From Pseudomonas wayambapalatensis (lineage in GTDB: Bacteria > Pseudomonadota > Gammaproteobacteria > Pseudomonadales > Pseudomonadaceae), in the NCBI GenBank assembly GCA_014268975.2, contig CP077096.1:3881501-3945500 (forward strand): 64,000 bases of DNA. The letters are read 5' to 3'. Under the pieces are notes generated by a model. The model was not told the origin of the DNA, did no database searches, and saw nothing but the letters and a program-made list of their open reading frames with translations. Shown in pieces: positions 35,332 through 44,756 of this stretch (its first letter is position 1; every line of letters starts with the position of its first letter). The translations under genes and the position numbers were made by a program.

Positions 35332-36795
35332 ATGATCAAGACGCTTCGCCCACTGCTTTTCGCCGGCCTGCTCCTTCCCATCGCCTTGCCCAGCCAGGCT
35401 GCCGCCGTCAACACCAGCCTGCCACCGAAAGTGCAGCAGGCCCTCAAGACCAACAAGCTGCAGGACAACGCCCTGTCGCTGGTGATGCTGCCACTCGATG
35501 GACCAGGCACGCCGACGATCTTCAATGCCGACGTCTCGGTCAACCCGGCCTCGACCATGAAGCTGGTGACCACCTACGCCGCCCTCGAATTGCTTGGCCC
35601 GACCTTTCAGTGGAAGACCGAGTTCTACACCGACGGCACCCTGAACAACGGCGTGCTCAACGGCAACCTCTACCTCAAGGGTGGCGGTGATCCGAAACTG
35701 AACATGGAAAAGCTCTGGTTGCTGATGCGTGATCTACGCGCCAACGGTGTGCGCACCGTCACCGGCGACCTGGTGCTGGACCGCAGTCATTTCGTTCAAC
35801 CCACCCTGCCACATTTCGACGATGATGGCGGCGATGTCAACAAGCCCTTCCTGGTCAAACCGGACTCGCTGCTGGTCAACCTCAAAGCCCTGCGTTTCGT
35901 CGCCCGCAACGATGGTGGCAAAGTCGTGGTTTCGGTCGAGCCGCCCATCGCCAGCATCCGCATCGACAATCAGGTCAAGGCCATGGCCTCGAAGCAATGC
36001 ACCGGCGATGTGCGCTACAACCCCGTGGTGCAACCCGATGGCGTGAGCGTCACGGTCAGTGGCCAGCTCGGCGACGGCTGCAACTCGCAAACCTATCTGG
36101 CCCTGCTCGACCACCCCGCCTATGCGGCCGGTGCGGTCAGGGCGATCTGGAACGAGCTCGGCGGCAGCATCCAGGGCCGTGACCGCATCGAAAACGTACC
36201 CAAGAGCGCGCGCCTGTTGGCCCGGGCCTTCTCGCCCGACCTGGTCGAGGTGATTCGCGATATCAACAAATACAGCAACAACACCATGGCCCAGCAACTG
36301 TTCCTCAGCCTGGGCGCGCAATTTCGCACCGATGCCGACGGTGACGATGCCCGCGCGGCACAGCGTGTCGTGCGCCAGTGGCTGGCCAAGAAAGGTATCA
36401 CCGCACCGCACCTGGTGATGGAGAACGGCTCTGGCCTGTCACGCGCCGAGCGTGTCAGCACACGTGAAATGGCGGCCTTGCTGCAAGCCGCCTGGAAGAG
36501 CCCCTATGCGGCCGAGTTCATCAGTTCGATGCCATTGGTGGGCATGGATGGCACCATGCGCAAGCGCCTGAAGCGCACCGCCATGACCGGCGAGGCGCAC
36601 ATCAAGACCGGCACCCTCAACACCGTGCGCGCGATCGCAGGCTTCAGTCGCGACAGCAACGGCCATACCTGGGCCGTGTCGGCGATTCTCAATGATCCGA
36701 AACCTTGGGGCGCCTCCCAGGTGCTGGATCAGGTGTTGCTGGAGCTCTACCGCCAACCCAAGGTCGGCACCGGGACTGTCGGCGTGGTGCCCTGA
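35332..36795 (+). CDS. dacB: D-alanyl-D-alanine carboxypeptidase/endopeptidase (PBP4, DacB)
   Basis: Periplasmic low-molecular-weight penicillin-binding protein of 487 residues that trims and cuts peptidoglycan cross-links. Signal peptide ends near SQAAA (residue 25). Active-site motifs are SxxK in PASTMKLVTTY (about residue 80), SxN in YSNNTMAQQL and KTG in HIKTGTLNTV. The large insert domain of class-C type PBPs lies between SxxK and SxN. PBP4 (DacB) loss is known in P. aeruginosa to derepress ampC. No cognate operon partner; the next gene is convergent. Confidence 0.95.
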   Translation: MIKTLRPLLFAGLLLPIALPSQAAAVNTSLPPKVQQALKTNKLQDNALSLVMLPLDGPGTPTIFNADVSVNPASTMKLVTTYAALELLGPTFQWKTEFYTDGTLNNGVLNGNLYLKGGGDPKLNMEKLWLLMRDLRANGVRTVTGDLVLDRSHFVQPTLPHFDDDGGDVNKPFLVKPDSLLVNLKALRFVARNDGGKVVVSVEPPIASIRIDNQVKAMASKQCTGDVRYNPVVQPDGVSVTVSGQLGDGCNSQTYLALLDHPAYAAGAVRAIWNELGGSIQGRDRIENVPKSARLLARAFSPDLVEVIRDINKYSNNTMAQQLFLSLGAQFRTDADGDDARAAQRVVRQWLAKKGITAPHLVMENGSGLSRAERVSTREMAALLQAAWKSPYAAEFISSMPLVGMDGTMRKRLKRTAMTGEAHIKTGTLNTVRAIAGFSRDSNGHTWAVSAILNDPKPWGASQVLDQVLLELYRQPKVGTGTVGVVP

Positions 36796-36837
36796 CAGAA
36801 ACGGACAAACCGGGGCTGTGACGCAGCCCCGGCCACC

Positions 36838-39225
36838 TCAGGGCAACTCTGCCTCCACGCGATCGCGCCCGGCCTGCTTGGCCACATAGACCCCCGCATC
36901 CGCTCGCAACAACAAGGCATCGGCCCCTTCACCGACACGCCATCCCGCCACGCCGAAACTGGCCGTCACCCTGCCTACCCCCTCGACCGGCACACCGCGC
37001 ACGCCCTGCCACAACTCCAGCGCAAGCTTGTGGGCCTGCTCGGCATTGCTGCCCGGGCACAGCACCATGAACTCCTCGCCTCCCAGCCGACAGAACACAT
37101 CGGTACGCCGCAGCCGATGACCAATGCGCTGGCAGAGGCTACGCAACACGTGATCGCCAACGGCATGGCCAAACTGATCGTTGATGCACTTGAAGTGGTC
37201 GATATCGAGCATGATCACCGCCAGGTCCAGTTCATCTCGCTGGGCCCGCTCCAGTTCGACCTTGAGCCGCTCCTGGAAGTAACGCCGGTTGTGGATGCCG
37301 GTAAGGACATCGGTGACCGACAGCGCACGCAACTCCTCCTCTACCCGCTTGAGATCGGAGATGTCCGTCAGATAGCCATGCCAAAGGGTGCAGCCCTCCT
37401 CCCCGATTTCCGGCGTTGCCTCCCCACGCACCCAGCGCAGGCCGGCGCGGGGCAGGCAGACGCGATACTCCTCGCGCCAGGGCGTCATGCGCTCGGCCGA
37501 CTCGCGCACCGAGCGACGCACTCGCTCGAGGTCGTCCGGATGAATGCGCTCGAACACCGTCGATGCGTCATGGCGCAGCAACTGCAGGTCCACTTCATAG
37601 ATATCCAGCAGCCCGGCGCTGGCGTAGGGAAAACACGAATGGCCGTCGGCATCCAGACGATACTGGTAGATGCCGCCCGGGACCTCGGCACTGAGCTTCT
37701 CCAGCAGCCGGTCACGGGCGGCCAACGCTTCGTGAACACGACGACGCTCGGTGACATCGATGCAGATGGCCAGGTAACCCACCCACAAGCCTTGCTCGTC
37801 GAGCACCGCAGTGACGAGCATGTTGGCCAGCAAATGGCTGCCGTCCTTGCGCACCAACGTCCACTCTCCGGGCTCCCCTGTGCCCTCCTGCACCGTCTCG
37901 GCAAACATCGCCTGGCCTGCCGTGATCTCCCGCCCATAGCGCAGGCTCAAGGCATGGGCACGCTGGCGCAGTTCGTCGGGTTGGACCAGATTCTCCAGCG
38001 CCAGGTGCCCCAGCGCTTCGTCGGCCGAATACCCAAGCATGCGCTGCGCCCCCGCATTGAAGGTGCTGATCACGCCCCGCAGGCTGGTGGCAATGATCGC
38101 CACCTGGGTCGCGGCATCCAGCACGCTGCGTAGCTGGTTGTGAGTTTCCCGCAGCGACTGCTCGCTCACGCGCAATGCCGCCGTGCGCTGCTCGACCAGG
38201 ATCAGGGCGCGCTGACGCTGGCTGAACAGGCTGTAGAGCAAGGCGCTGAGCAAAAGGCTCAACAGGCCACCGAGCAGGGTCACGGTGAACACCGCTGACG
38301 AGCGGTTGGCCCGGAGGAAGGCTTCGCTGGGGCGGATATCGAGCTGATAGTGATGGTCGGCCAGGTGCAGCAGTTGACTGCTGGTCAACGGCAACGGCGC
38401 GCTGTGGTTGCCCGAATCGTACAACGTCTCATGGCCCTGGCTGCCCGACAGATCGAGGATGCGCACCACCAGATTGTCGTCCGTGGCGGTCGGCAGCCCC
38501 TCGCTGATCAACTGGCGCATGCTCAACAAGGCCATGACATAGCCAGCAGGCGGCCCGCTCGGCGCCGACTCGGCGAACACCGGTGCGACGATCAACAGGC
38601 CGCGGGTGTAGGCCGGATCCACGTTGATCATGTCCAGTGGAGAGGAAACCGCCAGGCTGCCGGGCGTGGTAGCGCGGTTCAGCGCATCCTGGCGCTGGGG
38701 CTGGCTACGCAGGTCGAGCCCGTAAGGTTGGTCGTGCTGGTGGGTGGCCTGGGTGTATAGCACCGGGTAGTAGAACGCCCGTGGCGGCGATGGGTGCCAG
38801 AGGCCTTGGGCATCGTGATCACGGATCTGGTAGGGGCGCCCCAGCCAGGCACTGGCGCGGCGCTCGAAGACATCGCGCTCACCGGCCTCGACCCGTGGTG
38901 CCCAGGAGTAGGCCTGGGTACGATGCAACAAGGGGCGGGCGTAACCGTCGAACTCCTCGGGGAAAATTTCACTGGAGTAGCTGAAGAAGCGCCTCAGACC
39001 ATCCAGGCGCTGCTCCTGATCCTCGAAACGTTCGGCGATACGGCTGTAGCGCTCACTGGCCAGTAGTTCGAAGCGCTGACGCAACTGCTGCTTGTAGAAG
39101 GCGTGGGCGGCGAAGGCCAGTGCAGCAGTGAGCAACCCGCCGGCCACCAGCGCGAACAGCGCGACAGCCCAGGCCGAAAGCGCCTCGCTGATCAGGCCGA
39201 ACATCTTCGCACGCACCCTCGACAT
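36838..39225 (-). CDS. Diguanylate cyclase with CHASE, two PAS and GGDEF domains
   Basis: Membrane-bound diguanylate cyclase of 795 residues. An N-terminal helix (ALSAWAVALFALVAGGLL) precedes a periplasmic CHASE domain (RFELLASERYSRIAERF, FPEEFDGYARPL). A second helix lies around 300 (TVTLLGGLLSLLLSALLYSLF). Two PAS segments with a PAC (WTLVRKDGSHLLANML) follow, then GGDEF as RLGGEEFMVL with the inhibition site RRTD five residues before. No EAL domain, so a pure cyclase making c-di-GMP. ATG 39225 is chosen, ATG 39204 is possible. It is divergent from no gene; rlmKL ends upstream on the same strand. Confidence 0.92.
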   Translation of the reverse strand: MSRVRAKMFGLISEALSAWAVALFALVAGGLLTAALAFAAHAFYKQQLRQRFELLASERYSRIAERFEDQEQRLDGLRRFFSYSSEIFPEEFDGYARPLLHRTQAYSWAPRVEAGERDVFERRASAWLGRPYQIRDHDAQGLWHPSPPRAFYYPVLYTQATHQHDQPYGLDLRSQPQRQDALNRATTPGSLAVSSPLDMINVDPAYTRGLLIVAPVFAESAPSGPPAGYVMALLSMRQLISEGLPTATDDNLVVRILDLSGSQGHETLYDSGNHSAPLPLTSSQLLHLADHHYQLDIRPSEAFLRANRSSAVFTVTLLGGLLSLLLSALLYSLFSQRQRALILVEQRTAALRVSEQSLRETHNQLRSVLDAATQVAIIATSLRGVISTFNAGAQRMLGYSADEALGHLALENLVQPDELRQRAHALSLRYGREITAGQAMFAETVQEGTGEPGEWTLVRKDGSHLLANMLVTAVLDEQGLWVGYLAICIDVTERRRVHEALAARDRLLEKLSAEVPGGIYQYRLDADGHSCFPYASAGLLDIYEVDLQLLRHDASTVFERIHPDDLERVRRSVRESAERMTPWREEYRVCLPRAGLRWVRGEATPEIGEEGCTLWHGYLTDISDLKRVEEELRALSVTDVLTGIHNRRYFQERLKVELERAQRDELDLAVIMLDIDHFKCINDQFGHAVGDHVLRSLCQRIGHRLRRTDVFCRLGGEEFMVLCPGSNAEQAHKLALELWQGVRGVPVEGVGRVTASFGVAGWRVGEGADALLLRADAGVYVAKQAGRDRVEAELP

Positions 39226-39319
39226 AGAGCATTCTCATCACGTCAGCGTCCTGCGAATTGTTCGGCCCTGAGCTGATTTATAGCCATTAGCCATCATCAC
39301 TGCAATGCACTTCGTCTCT

Positions 39320-41512
39320 TCAGCGTAGCTGCAGGCGCCAGGCCCGGTGGATACGGTTGTTGCGGGCGAAATCCGGATCCAGGGTCTGTGCGCTGATCTC
39401 TTCCACCGCATAGCGCTCGACCAAGTGCTCGTCGAGCTGGAACTTGCGGAAGTTGTTGGAGAAGTACAGCACGCCCCCCGGTGCCAGACGCGCCATGGCC
39501 AGATCGAGAAGACGCACATGGTCACGCTGCACGTCGAACACCCCCTCCATGCGTTTGGAGTTGGAGAAAGTCGGTGGGTCGATGAAGATCAGGTCGTAGC
39601 TGTCCTGGGCATTTTCCAGCCAGGCCATCACATCGCTCTGCTCCAGGCGGTTGCGCTCGGAGAAGCCATTGAGCGACAGGTTGCGCCGCGCCCAGTCCAG
39701 GTAGGTTTTCGACAGGTCGACGCTGGTGGTACTGCGCGCGCCGCCCTTGGCCGCATGCACGGTGGCGGTTGCGGTGTAGCAGAACAGGTTGAGGAAGCGC
39801 TTGCCGGCCGCTTCGCGCTGGATACGCAGGCGAATCGGGCGGTGATCGAGGAACAGGCCGGTGTCCAGGTAGTCAGTCAGGTTGACCAGCAGCTTGACGC
39901 CACCTTCACTGACTTCCTGGAAGCGCCCTTCCGTGGCCTGACGCTCATACTGGCGCGTACCGCCCTGGCGCTCGCGGCGCTTGAGCACCACGCGCTGAGG
40001 ATCGACACCCAGGGCCTGGGGAATCGCCGCCAGAGCGTCGAGCAGGCGGGCCTGGGCCTTGTCCGGATCGACCGAACGCGGCGCCGCATATTCCTGGACA
40101 TGTACCCAATCCTGATAGAGGTCGACCGCCAGGGCATACTCGGGCATGTCGGCATCATACAGACGGTAGCAGTCAATCTGCTCGCGGCGAGCCCACTTGC
40201 CCAGTTGCTTGAGGTTCTTCTGCAGGCGGTTGGCGAACATCTGCGCGCCTTCGGAAAGACGTGCCGGTTCATGGGCCACGGCCGGTGCCGCACGCGAGTC
40301 GCCGGCTTGATCATCGGCCGGGCGACGCTCGCCGGTCACGAACTGGTCGGGCTGGACCTTGAACAGCAACAGCTTGCACGGCAGCGCGCCGTTCCAGAAC
40401 GCATACTGCTTGTGGCTGCGGATGCCCATGCGCTTGCCCAGCTCGGGTGCGCCGGTGAACACCGCCGCTTCCCAGCCCATGCAGGCCTGGCGCAGGCGTT
40501 CGCCGAGGTTCTGGTAGAGGTACAGCAGGCTCGCCTCGTCTCCCAGGCGCTCGCCATAGGGCGGGTTGCTGATGACCAGGCCTTTCTGGTTCTGGTCCGG
40601 GCGCGGCTCGAAGCTGGCGACTTCGCCCTGGTAGATCTTCACCCAGTCCCCCAGGCCTGCGCGCTCGACGTTGTTGCGTCCGGGCTGAATCAACCGCGGG
40701 TCGGCCTCATAGCCGCGAATCCACAACGGCGGCTTGGCCAGGCCCGCCTGAGCACGGGCCTGGGCCTCGTCGTGCACCTTGCGCCACAGCGCCGGGACAT
40801 GGCCCTGCCAGGCACTGAAGCCCCAACGCTCGCGCTTGAGATTCGGTGCAATATCGGCGGCAATCATTGCAGCTTCGACGAGGAAGGTCCCGACACCGCA
40901 CATAGGGTCTGCCAACGCGCCGCCCTCGGCGGCAATACGCGGCCAACCGGCGCGAATCAGCACCGCAGCAGCCAGGTTTTCCTTGAGCGGCGCAGCACCT
41001 TGCTGCAGGCGATAGCCGCGCTGGTGCAGGCTGTGGCCGGAGAGGTCGATGGACAGGATGGCCTCGCCGCGGTCCAGGCGCAGGTGCACACGCAGGTCGG
41101 GGTCGATCTTGTCCACCGACGGGCGCTGGCCTTCACGGTTGCGCAGCTTGTCGACAATCGCGTCCTTGACCTTGAGCGCGCCGAAGTGAGTGTTGTCGAT
41201 ACCCGATCCATGGCCACTGAACTCGACCGCCAGGGTGCCGTCGGCGGCCAGGTGGTCCTGCCAGTCGACACCGTGCACGCCATCATAGAGGTCGTCGGCG
41301 TTCTTCATGGCAAAGCGCTTGACCACCAACAGCACGCGGTTGGCCAGGCGTGACCAGAGACACAGCCGGTAGGCGGTTTCCATGTCGGCCGCGCCGCGGA
41401 TTGCCGAGGTATGCTCGCGCACATCGGCCAGGCCCAGGCCGCGGGCTTCTTCCGCCAGCAGCCCTTCCAGGCCTTTGGGGCAGGTGAGATAGAGTTCGAA
41501 TGAGTCCGACAT
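39320..41512 (-). CDS. rlmKL: Fused 23S rRNA methyltransferase RlmKL
   Basis: Bifunctional enzyme of 730 residues. The N-terminal part has a THUMP domain and the RlmL Rossmann fold (m2G2445; NPPYGERLG catalytic motif, CGVGTFLVEAA SAM motif). The C-terminal part is RlmK (m7G2069; FLNLFCYTATATVHAAKGG SAM motif, DPPTFSNS). In many gamma-proteobacteria the two are fused, as here. ATG 41512 (MSDSFELYLTCPKG) is the standard start. The linker at about 385-405 is low-complexity, not conserved. It lies divergent from rmf, 548 bases away. Confidence 0.95.
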   Translation of the reverse strand: MSDSFELYLTCPKGLEGLLAEEARGLGLADVREHTSAIRGAADMETAYRLCLWSRLANRVLLVVKRFAMKNADDLYDGVHGVDWQDHLAADGTLAVEFSGHGSGIDNTHFGALKVKDAIVDKLRNREGQRPSVDKIDPDLRVHLRLDRGEAILSIDLSGHSLHQRGYRLQQGAAPLKENLAAAVLIRAGWPRIAAEGGALADPMCGVGTFLVEAAMIAADIAPNLKRERWGFSAWQGHVPALWRKVHDEAQARAQAGLAKPPLWIRGYEADPRLIQPGRNNVERAGLGDWVKIYQGEVASFEPRPDQNQKGLVISNPPYGERLGDEASLLYLYQNLGERLRQACMGWEAAVFTGAPELGKRMGIRSHKQYAFWNGALPCKLLLFKVQPDQFVTGERRPADDQAGDSRAAPAVAHEPARLSEGAQMFANRLQKNLKQLGKWARREQIDCYRLYDADMPEYALAVDLYQDWVHVQEYAAPRSVDPDKAQARLLDALAAIPQALGVDPQRVVLKRRERQGGTRQYERQATEGRFQEVSEGGVKLLVNLTDYLDTGLFLDHRPIRLRIQREAAGKRFLNLFCYTATATVHAAKGGARSTTSVDLSKTYLDWARRNLSLNGFSERNRLEQSDVMAWLENAQDSYDLIFIDPPTFSNSKRMEGVFDVQRDHVRLLDLAMARLAPGGVLYFSNNFRKFQLDEHLVERYAVEEISAQTLDPDFARNNRIHRAWRLQLR

Positions 41513-42060
41513 GTAGATTCCAGAGCCTCTGGGCTGTGTGCTGGCAACGCGACGCATCGCTGTTGCCTGAGTTTGCCGGATACCCTTCCAGCAGGTATCC
41601 GGGTGGCGTGCCGATCATTCGGCAAACCCGGCCACCCGATCGACAACCGACGCCGGGTGGCGCAAAAGGGTTTGATCATCGGGCAGTGTGAAAATTTCGT
41701 CTAACGAAGGCATCGGTGTGACCCTTCGTCGCATTACCAGATGTTGCGTCAGTTCGATGGCGCCAATGGCCAAATGATTTCAACCACCAGCAAACCCTCA
41801 TCATAGCGGGACAAAACCTAAACAAGGTTGAGTCGCATTTATTTACTTATCCCCTCACCCCTGGAAAGGTTACGTCCTTATGACAAATTGATCATTCACA
41901 CTGTGACTCGCATTGGTTAGAACTGACCTCAGGCCGCCTCGCAACGGGACGGCACTTTCAGCTCGCCACGCCGGCAGCGAGCGCAAACCGGCAGAAAGAT
42001 TCTGCCCGGCCTCGGAGAGGCCGACGGGACATTACAGTCAACAAGTGAGGGCAACACCCT
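41513..42060. other. Long gap between rlmKL and rmf
   Basis: 548 bases between divergent genes. The left third carries GC-rich inverted repeats (for example GCCACCCG and CGGGTGGC around 41630-41660). The middle is AT-rich and holds the rmf promoter, which I cannot pin down. The right end has two hairpins of the rmf leader (42007-42023 and 42048-42060). No gene supported. Confidence 0.6.
42007..42060 (+). promoter_or_regulatory. Structured leader of rmf
   Basis: CGGCCTC-GGA-GAGGCCG (42007-42023) is a perfect 7-base stem. Directly before the ATG, AGGG-CAACA-CCCT (42048-42060) pairs the ribosome site GAGGG with the bases touching the start codon, which could throttle translation of this stationary-phase gene. 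Confidence 0.5.
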
Positions 42061-42276
42061 ATGAGAAGACTTAAGCGTGATCCGTTGGAAAGAGCATATT
42101 CACGTGGCTACCAATACGGGGTAACCGGCAAATCCCGCGAACTTTGCCCCTTCAATCTGCCATCCGTTCGCCAGGCATGGATCAACGGTTGGCGTGAAGG
42201 TCGCGGCGACAACTGGGACGGCATGACCGGCACCGCTGGCATCCAGAGACTCAACGAAAATCACGCCGTTGGCTGA
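42061..42276 (+). CDS. rmf: Ribosome modulation factor
   Basis: Small basic protein of 71 residues that dimerises 70S ribosomes into inactive 100S particles in stationary phase. It shows the family signature RDPLERAYSRGYQYGV, GKSRELCPF and ARQAWINGWREGR-like text, here VRQAWINGWREGR. The C-terminal tail (from residue 55) is longer than in E. coli. A clear terminator follows. It sits between rlmKL and pyrD as in P. aeruginosa. Confidence 0.96.
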   Translation: MRRLKRDPLERAYSRGYQYGVTGKSRELCPFNLPSVRQAWINGWREGRGDNWDGMTGTAGIQRLNENHAVG

Positions 42277-42337
42277 ACGAGGACACTGAATTCGAGTCAC
42301 CATGCACGCCCCATCCGGGCGGCGGGCTAAGGCCCAG

Positions 42338-42362
42338 GGGCCCCTTCAAGGGGCCCTTTTTA
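42338..42362. terminator. Terminator between rmf and pyrD
   Basis: GGGCCCC-TTCAA-GGGGCCC with a T-rich tail on the plus strand: a 7-base GC stem. It ends rmf; its reverse side may help end the convergent pyrD transcript. Confidence 0.9.
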
Positions 42363-42379
42363 TTGGGCCGCGTCTTTAG

Positions 42380-43402
42380 TTAGCGGGGCAGCGCGGCAAT
42401 CGCATCGACTGCCTCGCGGATCAGTGCCGGACCTTTGTAGATGAAGCCCGAATAGATCTGCACCAGGCTCGCACCGGCTGCGATCTTCTCGGCAGCATGG
42501 CGCCCTTCGGTGATCCCGCCCGCCGCGATGATCGGCAACTTGCCGCCCAGTTCAGCAGCCAGCACCTTGACGATGTGAGTGCTCTTCTCCAGCACCGGCG
42601 CCCCGGAAAGCCCACCCGCCTCGCCCCCGAACGGCAGCCCTTCGACCCCTTCGCGCCCCAAAGTGGTATTGGTCGCGATTACCGCATCCATGCCCGACTC
42701 GACCAGGGCTGCCGCCACCAGCGCGGTTTCCTCATCGCTCATGTCCGGTGCAATCTTGATCGCCAGCGGCACGCGTTTGCCGTGCTCGCTCGCCAGCTGT
42801 TCGCGACGCTCGGCCAGCGCGTCGAGCAGTTGCTTGAGCGAATCACCAAATTGCAGGCTGCGCAGGCCGGGAGTGTTGGGCGAGCTGACGTTGACCGTGA
42901 TGTAGCTGGCCTGGGTGTAGACTTTTTCCAGGCAGATCAGGTAGTCGTCCTGGGCACGCTCGACCGGCGTGTCGAAATTCTTGCCGATGTTGATGCCCAG
43001 CACACCGTCATAACGCGCCGCGCGCACCCGTTCCAGCAGGTGATCCACACCCAGGTTGTTGAAGCCCATGCGGTTGATGATCGCAGTCGCTTCCGGCAGG
43101 CGGAACAACCGTGGCTTCGGATTGCCAGGCTGTGGTCGCGGGGTGACAGTGCCGATCTCGACGAAGCCGAAGCCCAGCTGGGCGAAGCCATCGATGGCCG
43201 CGCCGTTCTTGTCCAGGCCTGCGGCAAGGCCCACGGGGTTGGCAAAGTTCAAGCCCATGACGGTCACCGGCACCGAGGCCGGACGCTTGCACAGCAGGCC
43301 ATTGAGACCAAGGCGGCCACCGGCGCCGATGAGGTCGAGCGACAGGTCGTGGGAGGTTTCCGGGGAGAGCTTGAACAGCAGCTGGCGGGCCAGGGTATAC
43401 AT
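42380..43402 (-). CDS. pyrD: Dihydroorotate dehydrogenase (quinone), class 2
   Basis: Membrane-associated flavoenzyme of 340 residues oxidising dihydroorotate to orotate with quinone, fourth step of pyrimidine synthesis. The N-terminal amphipathic helix (YTLARQLLFKLSPETSHDLS) binds the membrane. FMN and substrate motifs are NPVGLAAGLDKNG, GFVEIGTVTPRPQPGNPKPR, INVSSPNTPGLR with the catalytic Ser, and GGITEGRHAAEKIAAGASLVQ. It is divergent from nasS, 128 bases apart. Confidence 0.96.
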   Translation of the reverse strand: MYTLARQLLFKLSPETSHDLSLDLIGAGGRLGLNGLLCKRPASVPVTVMGLNFANPVGLAAGLDKNGAAIDGFAQLGFGFVEIGTVTPRPQPGNPKPRLFRLPEATAIINRMGFNNLGVDHLLERVRAARYDGVLGINIGKNFDTPVERAQDDYLICLEKVYTQASYITVNVSSPNTPGLRSLQFGDSLKQLLDALAERREQLASEHGKRVPLAIKIAPDMSDEETALVAAALVESGMDAVIATNTTLGREGVEGLPFGGEAGGLSGAPVLEKSTHIVKVLAAELGGKLPIIAAGGITEGRHAAEKIAAGASLVQIYSGFIYKGPALIREAVDAIAALPR

Positions 43403-43471
43403 GGGCAGGCAGGACTCGGGGGTGAGTGAGGGATGCGATTATAGCCAGCGCGCCGTCCGCGCGACAGGGCC

Positions 43472-43488
43472 TTGGCACATGGGTTGCT
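43472..43488 (+). promoter_or_regulatory. Sigma-54 promoter of nasS-nasT
   Basis: TTGGCACATGGGTTGCT has GG (-24) and GC (-12) 10 bases apart and fits the RpoN consensus TGGCACG-N4-TTGC at nearly every position. It lies 43 bases before nasS, as expected for nitrogen-limitation control through NtrC. An NtrC enhancer was not located. Confidence 0.75.
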
Positions 43489-43530
43489 TCGAAGCGCTGG
43501 CAACCCGATCGGTACGGGTGAGGATATTTC

Positions 43531-44745
43531 GTGAACACAGCCCCTCCGACAACACCCTTGGCCTGGGTCAACGGCAGCGATGCACCCGAGAAACCCAGCC
43601 TGAACATCGGTTTCATGGCCCTGACCGACTGCGCCTCGGTGGTGGTCGCGGCCACGCAGGGCTTCGCACAACTCCAGGGCCTGACCCTCAATCTGCAGCG
43701 TCAGGCTTCCTGGGCCGGCACCCGAGACAAACTCGCCAGCGGCGAACTGGATGCTGCCCACTGCCTGTATGGGCTGGTCTACGCCATGCACCTGGGCATG
43801 GGCGGTGTCGCGGCCAACGATATGGCGGTGCTCATGGGCCTGAACCAGAATGCCCAGGCGATCAACCTTTCCCCCGCGTTGCAGCGCAAGGGCGTGACCA
43901 GCCCTGAAGCACTGGCGCGACTGGTGCACCAGCATGGCGCACGCCTGACCTTCGCCCAGACGTTTCCCACTGGCACCCATGCCATGTGGCTGTACTACTG
44001 GCTGGCCAGCCAGGGCATCCACCCGCTGCACGATGTCGACAGCGTGGTGGTGCCACCGGCACAGATGGTCGCGCACCTGCAGGCCGGGCGCATTGACGGC
44101 TTCTGTGCTGGCGAACCCTGGTCGGCAGACGCCGTGGCACAGGACCAGGGCTTCACCCTGGCCACCAGTCAATCGATCTGGCCGGACCATCCGGAAAAGG
44201 TCCTGGCCAGCACCCGCGCCTTCGTCGAGCACTACCCCAACAGCGCCCGCGCGCTGGTCAAGGCGATACTCGCCGCCAGCCGCTTCATCGAGCAAAGCCC
44301 GGAAAATCGCCGGGGCACGGCGCAACTGCTCAGCGGCAGGGCCTACCTGGATACGCCAGCCAGCAACATCGAGCCGCGCCTGCTCGGCGACTACCACGAC
44401 GGGCTGGGCAATCGATGGCAGGATCGTCACGCCCTGCGCGTGCATGACCAGGGTCGGGCGAACCTGCCCTATCTGTCCGACGGCATGTGGTTCATGACCC
44501 AATTCCGCCGCTGGGGCCTGCTGCGCGAGGACCCGGACTACCTGGCAGTGGCCTCTCGCGTACAGCAACTGACGCTGTACCGCGAAGCAGCCCAGGCCGT
44601 GGGCGTGTCCTGCGCCGACGCACCGATGCGCAGCAGCCTGCTGATCGACGGCATCCGCTGGGACGGCAGCGATCCCCATGCCTATGCCCGCAGTTTCCGC
44701 CTGCACGCTCTGGATGATGCCCCGCACGTGCGGGTTGGTTCGTGA
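43531..44745 (+). CDS. nasS: NasS nitrate/nitrite sensor (NrtA-like)
   Basis: Cytoplasmic nitrate- or nitrite-binding protein of 404 residues, related to the NrtA/CmpA binding proteins (LNIGFMALTDCASVVVAATQ, GYPPG-like TFPTGTHAMWLYYWL, GFCAGEPW). It has no signal peptide, which separates the sensor NasS from transport proteins. In Azotobacter, Paracoccus and Pseudomonas NasS sequesters NasT and releases it on nitrate. The start of the gene is GTG. It overlaps the ORF upstream start of nasT; nasT's ribosome site lies in its last codons. Confidence 0.92.
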   Translation: MNTAPPTTPLAWVNGSDAPEKPSLNIGFMALTDCASVVVAATQGFAQLQGLTLNLQRQASWAGTRDKLASGELDAAHCLYGLVYAMHLGMGGVAANDMAVLMGLNQNAQAINLSPALQRKGVTSPEALARLVHQHGARLTFAQTFPTGTHAMWLYYWLASQGIHPLHDVDSVVVPPAQMVAHLQAGRIDGFCAGEPWSADAVAQDQGFTLATSQSIWPDHPEKVLASTRAFVEHYPNSARALVKAILAASRFIEQSPENRRGTAQLLSGRAYLDTPASNIEPRLLGDYHDGLGNRWQDRHALRVHDQGRANLPYLSDGMWFMTQFRRWGLLREDPDYLAVASRVQQLTLYREAAQAVGVSCADAPMRSSLLIDGIRWDGSDPHAYARSFRLHALDDAPHVRVGS

Positions 44746-44756
44746 AGGTGGCCACC

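Noticed and set aside
39347..41353. A 668-codon plus-strand open frame opposite rlmKL
   Set aside because: Shadow frame of a well-conserved gene.
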